Below, piece by piece: positions 1 to 6,810 of a DNA stretch of 33,286 nucleotides; position 1 is the first letter of the stretch, and the number at the start of each line of letters is the position of its first letter. This DNA is from Faecalicatena fissicatena. GTDB taxonomy: Bacteria > Bacillota > Clostridia > Lachnospirales > Lachnospiraceae. The position numbers were made by a program, and so were the translations under genes. The stretch lies in the NCBI GenBank assembly GCA_001028025.1, contig LDAQ01000035.1:1-33286 (forward strand), read 5' to 3'. The notes beneath the pieces were generated by a model, which saw nothing but the letters and a program-made list of their open reading frames with translations, had not been told where the DNA came from and did no database searches.

Positions 1-198
1 TAAAACTGCGGAAACTCAAGAGAATGCTGATATTGCACTTGCCTGGGCATCTGTTAATCCCAGACCGCCGCCTGCTGCATTCGTGGCAATCCAGATTGCC
101 AATAAGTACTTCACTGTGTAGAACGCGCAGCGTTCAAATGTGAAACCTAAGGCACATACATAAAAGCCAAAAGGTTTCTTCTTTTTAGTTGTTTCCAT
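1..198 (-). pseudogene. N-terminal part of a POT/PTR-family peptide transporter, interrupted by an in-frame TGA
   Basis: The first 60 residues resemble the N-terminus of proton-coupled oligopeptide (POT) transporters of Clostridia: a short basic cytoplasmic start (METTKKKKPFGFY) and then a first membrane segment with the family's FER(x)AFYTxKYLL pattern. These carriers import di- and tripeptides. The ATG at 198 is chosen over the longer frame opening at 234 because GGAGGG lies about 8 bases before it. The frame meets TGA at 16-18, after the GLTDAQASAISAFS stretch and before the second membrane segment, so no working transporter can be read as given. Only five codons remain to the window edge, so a nonsense mutation, a frameshift and a sequencing error cannot be told apart. 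A good promoter lies upstream at 325-353. The family is inferred from the short N-terminus only. Confidence 0.5.
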
Positions 199-253
199 AA
201 TAAAAACCCTCCAATTAGTTTTTAAATTGAGCACTGTAATAGTGCGTGCTGCT

Positions 254-277
254 GAGAATACTATACCAGGTATTCTC
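254..277. promoter_or_regulatory. Perfect 8-bp inverted repeat in the leader of the peptide transporter gene
   Basis: GAGAATAC (254-261) and GTATTCTC (270-277) are exact reverse complements separated by 8 bases. On the minus strand the site lies between the promoter at 325-353 and the transporter start at 198, so it would be in the 5' untranslated RNA. It could be an operator or a small RNA hairpin; the sequence does not decide. The rest of 199-543 holds only the two divergent promoter regions and is very A+T rich. Confidence 0.4.
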
Positions 278-324
278 TGATGTTAGAAAAACCTCCTCCT
301 TTGTTAAATTTTCTCCATGAGGAG

Positions 325-353
325 ATTGTACCATAGTTTATACGAAAGGACAA
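325..353 (-). promoter_or_regulatory. Sigma-A-type promoter for the peptide transporter gene
   Basis: Read on the minus strand: -35 TTGTCC (348-353), a 17-base spacer, -10 TACAAT (325-330). It points at the start codon at 198 and leaves a leader of roughly 115 bases. The match to consensus and the spacing are good. Confidence 0.65.
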
Positions 354-467
354 ATAAAACTTTATATTTAATTTATAAAATTTCATAGGGATTTAATAAC
401 TATTTTTTAGTATTGTGCACGAAATAAATATAAATAACATAAAATTACAAAAATGTTTATAAAGTTG

Positions 468-514
468 TTGACAAAATATCCAAATTATGACAATATAATA
501 ACAGTAATTATTAT
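468..514 (+). promoter_or_regulatory. Candidate promoter and overlapping A+T inverted repeat for the hydrogenase-rubrerythrin gene
   Basis: A perfect -35 hexamer TTGACA (468-473) is followed by a perfect TATAAT (494-499), but the spacer is 20 bases, longer than usual; CAATAT (491-496) would give 17. ATAATAA (495-501) and TTATTAT (508-514) form an inverted repeat with a 6-base gap over the -10 end, which could be a repressor site. It does not fit the 7-1-7 PerR box. The region is so A+T rich that chance is a real possibility. Confidence 0.35.
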
Positions 515-543
515 TAAAATTAGGAGAAGGGAAAGGAGTCAAT

Positions 544-2709
544 ATGCATCGGTTTACAGAGATCAGGATACCAATTGAGCCGGATAACCCCTCTATTATG
601 AGGCGGGAAGATCTGTGCATCAAATGCGGACAATGCAGAAGAGTGTGTGAGGATGAAATTGGGGTAGGAAAACTTTACACTCTGAGAAGCACGGGAGAAA
701 AAGCAATCTGTATTCACTGCGGACAATGTGCGAATGTCTGTCCGGCAGACTCTATCACAGAAGTATATGAGTACCGGAAAGTCAGACAGGCAGTCAAAGA
801 TCCGAACAAGGTGGTAATATTCAGTACTTCACCATCGGTCAGAGTCGGACTGGGAGAGGAGTTCGGGATGCCTCCCGGCAGTTTTGTAGAGGGAGGTATG
901 GTTGCGGCACTCAGGGCGCTGGGAGCGGATTATGTATTGGATACGAATTTCGCGGCAGATCTGACAATTATGGAGGAAGCATCGGAACTGGTCGAGAGAA
1001 TAAAAGGCAGGAAGGCTGTGCTGCCGCAGTTTACAAGCTGCTGTCCTGGATGGGTTAAGTTTGTTGAAACATTTTATCCGGAGGTACTGCCGCATATATC
1101 CAGCTCAAAGAGCCCGATCGGGATGCAGGGTCCAACCATAAAGACCTATTTTGCAAAGCAGAGAGGAATGAATCCTGAAAATATTGTAAACGTTGCTGTA
1201 ACGCCATGCACGGCTAAAAAATTCGAGATACGCAGAGCCGAGATGCGTGATTCTGCTGACTATAATAAGATAGATGAACTTCGTGACATGGACCATGTCA
1301 TTACAACACGGGAACTGGCACGCTGGATGCGGGAGGATGGTATAGATCTTGGCGGCGCGGGAACCAGTGAGTACGACGAACTTATGGGAAAGGCTTCCGG
1401 AGCCGGTGTAATATTTGGAAATACCGGTGGTGTTATGGAGGCGGCAGCCCGCACGGCATATTTTCTTGTGAGCGGCTCGAATCCTCCGGAGGACTTTCTG
1501 CACCTTGAACCTGTACGGGGAATGGACGGGGTAAGAGAAGCTGCCGTGGAGATCAGCGGGATACCTCTGAAGCTGGCGGTGATTCATGGTACAGAGAATG
1601 CGCGCAAGTTTCTGGAGCAATGGAAAAATGAGAATGTTCATTATGATTTTGTCGAAGTGATGGCGTGCCGCGGCGGCTGCATCGGCGGGGGCGGACAGCC
1701 GAAGACGGAAGTGCCGATGTCAGATGAGATAAGAAAATCGAGGATTTCTTCATTATATAAAAGAGATGCGCAGATGCAGCTCAGGCTGAGCCATGAAAAT
1801 CCTGAAATACATAAACTTTACGAAACATTTTACGAAGCACCACTGAGTGGTCTGTCTGAGAAAATGCTGCATACCGGGTATACGGACCGTTCCGGGGATC
1901 TGGGACCGGAAGGAAAAAAGAATCCGGATAATTTAGAATACCAGGGAACGAATGAAAGTGCTATTATAATAGAAGAAACACAAGCGCAAAATAAAAAAGA
2001 GAAGGAGACAAATTTAATGAAAAAATGGAAATGCAGTGTATGCGGGTATATTCATGAGGGAGAAAATCCACCAGAACAGTGTCCGATCTGTAAAGTGCCG
2101 GCGGATAGATTTCAGGAACTGAAAGAGGAAACTGCAGCATCGGTAAAAGCAGAAGAGCCTGTCAGCGTATCCGGAAGACCAGCACCGGGTTCAAAGACAG
2201 AGAAGAATCTTATGGAAGCGTTTGCAGGGGAATCGATGGCAAGAAATAAATATACATATTGGGCAGATGTTGCAAAGGAAAATGGACTGGAACAGATGGC
2301 TGCGATTTTCCTGGAAACAGCAGAACAGGAGCGTGAGCATGCAAAAATGTGGTTCAGGGCTTTCCACGGAATTAACGGTGTGGAGCAGAACCTGATAGAT
2401 GCAGCTGCAGGCGAGAATGAAGAGTGGACGCAGATGTACAGACGAATGGCTGAGGAAGCAAAAGAGGAAGGCTATGATGAGATTGCAGCCAGATTTGAGC
2501 TTGTAGCGAAAGTGGAGGCGCAGCATGAAAAGCGTTATCTGCGTTTACTGGAAAACTATAAGGCAAATAAGACCTTTACAGGGGAAGCGCCTCTCGGATG
2601 GAAATGCAGAAACTGCGGATATATACATGAAGGAGCAGATGCACCGGAAGTGTGCCCGGTATGCCAGTATCCAAAAGCATACTTTGAACGGCAGGCTCAT
2701 AATTACTAG
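544..2709 (+). CDS. [FeFe] hydrogenase fused to rubredoxin-rubrerythrin-rubredoxin
   Basis: A 721-residue multidomain redox protein. Residues 25-35 and 56-66 hold two CxxCxxCxxxC [4Fe-4S] motifs. The H-cluster domain follows with all three signatures: TSCCPGW (164-170), TPCTAKKFE (220-228) and EVMACRGGCIGGGGQP (371-386). The second signature has T where M is usual before PC. There is no N-terminal [2Fe-2S] domain. After a linker of about 60 residues come a rubredoxin (C497, C500, C513, C516), a rubrerythrin four-helix diiron domain (about 545-680, with EREH and EAQHEKR), and a second rubredoxin (C688, C691, C704, C707). Likely role (inference): electrons from ferredoxin or H2 reduce peroxide at the rubrerythrin centre, in the cytoplasm. 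Hydrogenases with added rubredoxin or rubrerythrin modules occur in Clostridia. AAGGAG stands 8 bases before the ATG. An internal ribosome site and ATG at 2017 could also give a free rubrerythrin. Confidence 0.9.
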   Translation: MHRFTEIRIPIEPDNPSIMRREDLCIKCGQCRRVCEDEIGVGKLYTLRSTGEKAICIHCGQCANVCPADSITEVYEYRKVRQAVKDPNKVVIFSTSPSVRVGLGEEFGMPPGSFVEGGMVAALRALGADYVLDTNFAADLTIMEEASELVERIKGRKAVLPQFTSCCPGWVKFVETFYPEVLPHISSSKSPIGMQGPTIKTYFAKQRGMNPENIVNVAVTPCTAKKFEIRRAEMRDSADYNKIDELRDMDHVITTRELARWMREDGIDLGGAGTSEYDELMGKASGAGVIFGNTGGVMEAAARTAYFLVSGSNPPEDFLHLEPVRGMDGVREAAVEISGIPLKLAVIHGTENARKFLEQWKNENVHYDFVEVMACRGGCIGGGGQPKTEVPMSDEIRKSRISSLYKRDAQMQLRLSHENPEIHKLYETFYEAPLSGLSEKMLHTGYTDRSGDLGPEGKKNPDNLEYQGTNESAIIIEETQAQNKKEKETNLMKKWKCSVCGYIHEGENPPEQCPICKVPADRFQELKEETAASVKAEEPVSVSGRPAPGSKTEKNLMEAFAGESMARNKYTYWADVAKENGLEQMAAIFLETAEQEREHAKMWFRAFHGINGVEQNLIDAAAGENEEWTQMYRRMAEEAKEEGYDEIAARFELVAKVEAQHEKRYLRLLENYKANKTFTGEAPLGWKCRNCGYIHEGADAPEVCPVCQYPKAYFERQAHNY
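1999..2019 (+). promoter_or_regulatory. Internal ribosome binding site and ATG at the hydrogenase/rubrerythrin junction
   Basis: Inside the fused frame, GAGAAGGAGA is followed about 7 bases later by an in-frame ATG (2017-2019) that opens exactly where the first rubredoxin begins (MKKWKCSVCG). The site is as good as the ribosome sites of separate genes here. A TATAAT (1965-1970) just upstream, with TGC TATTAT overlapping it as an extended -10, adds to the look of a former intergenic region. A separate 230-residue rubredoxin-rubrerythrin-rubredoxin product is possible. Confidence 0.5.
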
Positions 2710-2742
2710 AATTCTGCGGAGGACAAGAAAATAGACGGGATG

Positions 2743-2763
2743 GCCGCTTCAGCGAAGCGCGGC
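2743..2763. other. GC-rich hairpin after the hydrogenase-rubrerythrin gene
   Basis: GCCGCTTC and GAAGCG-CGGC face each other across a 3-base loop, with one bulged base. No T-run follows, so it is not a classic terminator; it may protect the 3' end of the mRNA. Confidence 0.35.
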
Positions 2764-2813
2764 AGGACTCGTGCAGATGAGAAATCAGGAAATAACTGAT
2801 ACGACTCAGAATA

Positions 2814-2856
2814 AAAGCCGGTACAATGGAAAATTCCGTATACCGGCTTTCATTTT
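2814..2856 (+). terminator. Rho-independent terminator of the hydrogenase-rubrerythrin gene
   Basis: AAAGCCGGTA (2814-2823) pairs exactly with TACCGGCTTT (2841-2850), followed by a short T-rich stretch (CATTTTG). The A-rich left side means it could also work on the opposite strand. Confidence 0.7.
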
Positions 2857-2912
2857 GATACATTGTAAATGGAAATATGTGAAAAAAATATCAAAATAAT
2901 GGATATTATGAA

Positions 2913-2941
2913 TTGATATTTTGGATTAAGTATTATATACT
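2913..2941 (+). promoter_or_regulatory. Sigma-A-type promoter of the decarboxylase operon
   Basis: -35 TTGATA (2913-2918), 17-base spacer, -10 TATACT (2936-2941). It lies about 60 bases before the ATG at 3002 and after the terminator of the preceding gene, so it fits as the single promoter for the five genes 3002-8226, whose gaps are at most 20 bases. Confidence 0.7.
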
Positions 2942-3001
2942 AGAATAGGCAGAAATTTTGGTTTTATTTTAAACAAATTTAATAATATGGAGGGCTAGAT
3001 T

Positions 3002-4441
3002 ATGAGCTACAACGCTACAGAAAACTCAGCGAGCAGACGAATTGCCATGCTGCTTGATGAGGGAAGCTTTGTTGAGATCGGCGGTGCTGTTACAGCAAGA
3101 AGCACTGATTTCAACTTGCAGGCAAAAGATACTCCGGCTGACGGTGTTATCACCGGTTACGGAGTAATTGACGGTAATCTTGTTTATGTTTACAGCCAGG
3201 ACGCTACTGTTTTACAGGGCGCGATTGGTGAGATGCATGCTAAGAAAATCGCCAATATTTACGACATGGCAATGAAAATGGGTGCACCAGTTATCGGACT
3301 GGTTGACTGTGCAGGACTGAGACTTCAGGAGGCAACAGATGCCCTGGAAGCTTTCGGTAACTTATACTTCAAACAGTCTATGGCATCTGGCGTGATTCCT
3401 CAGATTACTGCTGTCTTTGGAATGTGCGGCGGCGGTCTGGCAGTAGTGCCGGGACTGACAGACTTTACATTCATGGAGAGTAAAGAAGGAAAGCTGTTTG
3501 TAAATTCACCAAATGCACTGGAAGGAAACATTGCTTCTAAATGTGATACTTCTTCTGCAGAATATCAGAGCAAGTACGCAGGCCTGGTAGACGGAATCGG
3601 CGAAGAAGCTGATATCCTCGGACAGATCCGTGCACTGATCTGCATGATTCCTGCCAATAACGAAGACGATCTTTCTTATTCAGAATGTACAGATGACCTG
3701 AACCGTCTCTGTGCTGACATTGCAAATGCTGCAGAAGACACAGGCATTGCACTGGCAGAACTTTCTGACAATCATATATTCTTTGAGACAAAGAAAGAAT
3801 ACGCAAAAGACATGGTAACAGGATTTATCCGCCTGAACGGCATGACAGTAGGTGCCGTAGCAAACCGCTCTAAGGTATATGACGCCGAAGGCAATGTAGC
3901 GGAAGAGTTCGACAAAGCCCTTTCTGTAGATGGATGCAAAAAAGCGATTGACTTCGTGAATTTCTGTGACGCATTCTCTATTCCGGTTCTTACATTGACA
4001 AACGTTACAGGATTTGCTGCAACGATTGAATCAGAGAAGAACATGGCGAGAGCCGTTGCAAGACTCACTTATACATTTGCAAATGCAACAGTTCCAAAAG
4101 TGAATGTTATTATTGGAAAAGCTTACGGCAGCGCTTATGTTGCCATGAACAGCAAGTCGGTGGGAGCTGATATGGTCTATGCATGGCCGACAGCAGAGAT
4201 CGGTATGATGGATGCTGCACTGGCTGCGAAGATTATGTACGCCGATGCGGACGCTGACACTCAAAAAGTGAAAGCGGCAGAATATAAGGAACTGCAGTCA
4301 AGCCCGCTGTCTGCTGCAAGAAGAGGATATGTGGATGCAATTATCGATCCAGCAGAGACAAGAAAATATGTAATCGGAGCATTCGAAATGCTGTTCACAA
4401 AGAGAGAGGACCATCCGGATAAGAAACACGGTACGGTTTAG
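3002..4441 (+). CDS. Biotin-dependent acyl-CoA-type carboxyltransferase (methylmalonyl-CoA decarboxylase alpha-like)
   Basis: A 479-residue member of the two-lobed crotonase-fold carboxyltransferases (MmdA, PccB, transcarboxylase 12S). The N-lobe has GVIDGNLVYVYSQD and a glycine-rich CoA/oxyanion loop, GMCGGGLAVVPGLTDF (about 140-155). The C-lobe has GKAYGSAYVAMNSKSVGADM and YAWPTAEIGMM. The usual N-lobe loop of MmdA/PccB reads close to GPCAGGAVYSPA, so this loop is divergent and the acyl-CoA substrate is uncertain: methylmalonyl-CoA is the simplest guess, glutaconyl- or malonyl-CoA are possible. It would move CO2 between an acyl-CoA and the biotin of the carrier encoded at 5250. It is somewhat shorter than typical MmdA (about 510). 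GGAGG precedes the ATG by 8 bases. It is the first gene of the operon. Confidence 0.85.
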   Translation: MSYNATENSASRRIAMLLDEGSFVEIGGAVTARSTDFNLQAKDTPADGVITGYGVIDGNLVYVYSQDATVLQGAIGEMHAKKIANIYDMAMKMGAPVIGLVDCAGLRLQEATDALEAFGNLYFKQSMASGVIPQITAVFGMCGGGLAVVPGLTDFTFMESKEGKLFVNSPNALEGNIASKCDTSSAEYQSKYAGLVDGIGEEADILGQIRALICMIPANNEDDLSYSECTDDLNRLCADIANAAEDTGIALAELSDNHIFFETKKEYAKDMVTGFIRLNGMTVGAVANRSKVYDAEGNVAEEFDKALSVDGCKKAIDFVNFCDAFSIPVLTLTNVTGFAATIESEKNMARAVARLTYTFANATVPKVNVIIGKAYGSAYVAMNSKSVGADMVYAWPTAEIGMMDAALAAKIMYADADADTQKVKAAEYKELQSSPLSAARRGYVDAIIDPAETRKYVIGAFEMLFTKREDHPDKKHGTV

Positions 4442-4455
4442 TGAGGTGAGGCAAA

Positions 4456-5232
4456 GTGAAGAAAAAAATCAGTTTATTAGGTCTTATCTTTCTCCTCATC
4501 TTCAGTTTTACAGGATGTGGCAGTAAAGCAAAAGACGCAGCAGAATTTGACCAGGCTACATTGCAGAGCTACGCTGACATAATTGTACAAAGTTTCAGCA
4601 GCATGACAGATGACGATCTTAACAGATTCGAGGATATGTCAGACCTTGAACTGAATCTGACTCTGATGCAGTCAGGGATCCCGGTTGAGGGAGATGACTT
4701 CCTGACTATTATTGAGGCATGGAAGGCCGGCATGAAGGAATGCGGAACTCTTGTCAGCATTGATAAATATGAGCTGACTACTTCAAACGACGGCGCAGTA
4801 CTCAAGGCCAATGCAACATTTGAAGACAGAAAAGGTGAACTTTCATTTTCCTTTGATGAAAAGATGAACATGGAAAGCCTGACAGTTAATGCAGATTATA
4901 CGACAGGCGAGATACTGGAAAAAGCAGGGCTTAATACAGTACTTGGAATGGGAACTGTATTCGTTGTATTGATTTTCATTTCATTCATTATTTCTTTATT
5001 TAAGTTCATACCTGCAATAGAAAAGAAATTCAGTAAAAAAGCAAACGTGGCACCAGCTCCCGCGGCACCGGCTACAGCACCGACAGCAGCACCAGTGGTT
5101 CCACAGACTGCGGATAATGACGGAGAGCTTGCAGCGGTTATTGCAGCAGCGATTGCAGCAGCTGAAGGCACTTCTGCAGATGGATTTATAGTCCGTTCTA
5201 TCAAGAGAAGAAAGTCAAATAAATGGAGTTAA
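4456..5232 (+). CDS. OadG-like gamma/delta subunit of the sodium-pumping decarboxylase, predicted lipoprotein
   Basis: A 258-residue membrane-linked subunit. A signal peptide with lipobox FTGC (C21) is followed by an outside domain of about 130 residues, a membrane segment at about 160-180 (VLGMGTVFVVLIFISFIISL), an Ala/Pro-rich linker (about 195-218) and the short C-terminal block of decarboxylase gamma/delta subunits (ELAAVIAAAIAAAEGTSADG, then a basic tail). In known complexes this tail binds the carboxyltransferase and the linker anchors it to the beta pump. The extra lipoprotein domain in front is unlike the classical gamma subunit, which has a single N-terminal helix. The start is GTG at 4456 with GAGGTGAG before it. 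It follows the carboxyltransferase by 14 bases. Confidence 0.8.
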   Translation: MKKKISLLGLIFLLIFSFTGCGSKAKDAAEFDQATLQSYADIIVQSFSSMTDDDLNRFEDMSDLELNLTLMQSGIPVEGDDFLTIIEAWKAGMKECGTLVSIDKYELTTSNDGAVLKANATFEDRKGELSFSFDEKMNMESLTVNADYTTGEILEKAGLNTVLGMGTVFVVLIFISFIISLFKFIPAIEKKFSKKANVAPAPAAPATAPTAAPVVPQTADNDGELAAVIAAAIAAAEGTSADGFIVRSIKRRKSNKWS

Positions 5233-5249
5233 TCAGGAGGATATAAGAG

Positions 5250-5621
5250 ATGAAAAACTATACAATTACAGTGAATGGCAATGTATATGATGTAACCGTT
5301 GAGGAAAAAGGGGCAGGCGCAGCACCTGCAGCACCTGCAGCTGCACCTGTAGCAGCACCAAAGGCAGCACCGGCGCCGGCAGCTGCAGCTCCGAAAGCTG
5401 CGGCAGGTGGAATTGAGGTTACAGCCGGAGCAGCAGGTAAAATATTTAAGATCGAAGCAAACGTAGGACAGAGTGTTCAGGCAGGAGATGCAATCGTTAT
5501 TATCGAAGCCATGAAGATGGAAATCCCTGTAGTAGCCCCAGAGGCAGGAACAGTTGCTAGTATTGATGTAGCAGTAGGCGATGCCGTTGAATCAGGAGCA
5601 GTCTTAGCTACATTAAACTAG
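5250..5621 (+). CDS. Biotin carrier protein (biotinyl domain) of the decarboxylase
   Basis: A 123-residue biotin carrier. A short beta-rich start (1-20) is followed by a flexible Ala/Pro linker (22-52) and a biotinyl/lipoyl domain (55-123) with EAMKMEIP, in which K89 is the biotinylated lysine. The arm carries CO2 from the carboxyltransferases to the beta subunit in the membrane. This is the only biotinyl domain in the operon; the carboxyltransferase encoded at 6811 lacks one, so both carboxyltransferases probably share this carrier (inference). AGGAGG lies 7 bases before the ATG. Confidence 0.93.
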   Translation: MKNYTITVNGNVYDVTVEEKGAGAAPAAPAAAPVAAPKAAPAPAAAAPKAAAGGIEVTAGAAGKIFKIEANVGQSVQAGDAIVIIEAMKMEIPVVAPEAGTVASIDVAVGDAVESGAVLATLN

Positions 5622-5641
5622 TTCACCAGGAGGTTTGACAA

Positions 5642-6793
5642 ATGGAATATATTTCAAATACGTTGGGAAACCTCGTGCAGCAGACAGCATTTATGAATCT
5701 TACCGTTGGGAATCTGGTTATGATTGTTGTTGCATGTGTTTTCCTATATTTAGCAATCAGGCACGGCTTTGAGCCGCTGCTGCTTGTTCCAATCGCCTTT
5801 GGTATGCTGCTGGTTAATATCTACCCTGATATTATGCTGCATGCTGAGGACGCGGCAAATGGGACAGGCGGACTTCTTTATTATTTTTATCTGCTTGATG
5901 AATGGGCGATTTTGCCATCTCTGATATTCCTTGGGGTTGGCGCGATGACAGATTTTGGACCGCTTATTGCCAATCCAAAGAGTTTTCTTCTTGGTGCAGC
6001 AGCGCAGTTCGGAATTTTTGCGGCTTACTTGGGTGCTATGGCATTAGGATTTTCAGACAAAGCAGCGGCAGCCATTTCTATTATCGGAGGTGCAGACGGA
6101 CCGACATCCATATTCCTTGCAGGAAAACTGTCACAGACAGCAATTATGGGGCCGATCGCTGTTGCGGCATATTCTTATATGTCACTTGTGCCGATCATAC
6201 AGCCGCCGATCATGAAATTGTTGACTACAGAAAAAGAGCGTAAGATTAAGATGGAGCAGCTGAGACCTGTATCCAAACTGGAAAGAATTCTCTTCCCAAT
6301 CATTGTAACCATCGTGGTTTGCGTTATTCTTCCGACAACAGCACCTCTGGTAGGTATGTTAATGCTGGGTAACCTGTTTAAGGAATCCGGTGTGGTTAGA
6401 CAGTTGACAGAAACAGCTTCCAACGCCCTGATGTATATCGTAGTTATCTTACTGGGTACATCTGTCGGTGCTACAACGAGTGCAGAAGCGTTCCTGAACT
6501 GGAATACAATCAAAATCGTTATTCTTGGTCTGATCGCGTTTGCATTTGGTACAGCTGCAGGAGTATTGTTCGGCAAGCTGATGTGCGTGGCAACAGGCGG
6601 TAAGGTTAACCCGCTGATCGGTTCGGCAGGTGTATCTGCGGTACCTATGGCAGCCAGAGTTTCACAGAAAGTCGGGGCAGAGGCGGATCCTACAAACTTC
6701 CTGCTGATGCACGCAATGGGTCCGAACGTGGCAGGTGTTATCGGTACTGCAGTAGCAGCCGGAACATTTATGGCTATCTTCGGTGTTAAATAA
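5642..6793 (+). CDS. oadB: Sodium-translocating decarboxylase, beta subunit
   Basis: A 383-residue integral membrane protein with about nine to eleven hydrophobic segments, of the OadB/MmdB/GcdB family. The beta subunit takes CO2 from carboxybiotin and couples its release to export of two Na+. The conserved helix-break motif GGADGPTSIF is present, with D152 in the place of the essential sodium/proton aspartate; a second conserved stretch, GSAGVSAVPMAARVSQ, lies near the C-terminus. Length is normal for the shorter family members. AGGAGG is 9 bases upstream of the ATG; it follows the biotin carrier by 20 bases. Confidence 0.93.
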   Translation: MEYISNTLGNLVQQTAFMNLTVGNLVMIVVACVFLYLAIRHGFEPLLLVPIAFGMLLVNIYPDIMLHAEDAANGTGGLLYYFYLLDEWAILPSLIFLGVGAMTDFGPLIANPKSFLLGAAAQFGIFAAYLGAMALGFSDKAAAAISIIGGADGPTSIFLAGKLSQTAIMGPIAVAAYSYMSLVPIIQPPIMKLLTTEKERKIKMEQLRPVSKLERILFPIIVTIVVCVILPTTAPLVGMLMLGNLFKESGVVRQLTETASNALMYIVVILLGTSVGATTSAEAFLNWNTIKIVILGLIAFAFGTAAGVLFGKLMCVATGGKVNPLIGSAGVSAVPMAARVSQKVGAEADPTNFLLMHAMGPNVAGVIGTAVAAGTFMAIFGVK

Positions 6794-6810
6794 TAATGGA
6801 GGACAAATAA

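Noticed and set aside
16..18. Selenocysteine codon in the transporter
   Set aside because: POT transporters are not selenoproteins and there is no suitable position for Sec; a mutation or error is simpler.
544..2709. Frameshift or assembly join of two genes at the hydrogenase/rubrerythrin border
   Set aside because: The frame is continuous and the linker has no sign of a base gain or loss; I keep the fusion, while noting that a read error removing a stop cannot be excluded.
2710..3001. Riboswitch in front of the decarboxylase operon
   Set aside because: The hairpins there belong upstream of the promoter at 2913-2941, so they are not in the operon leader.
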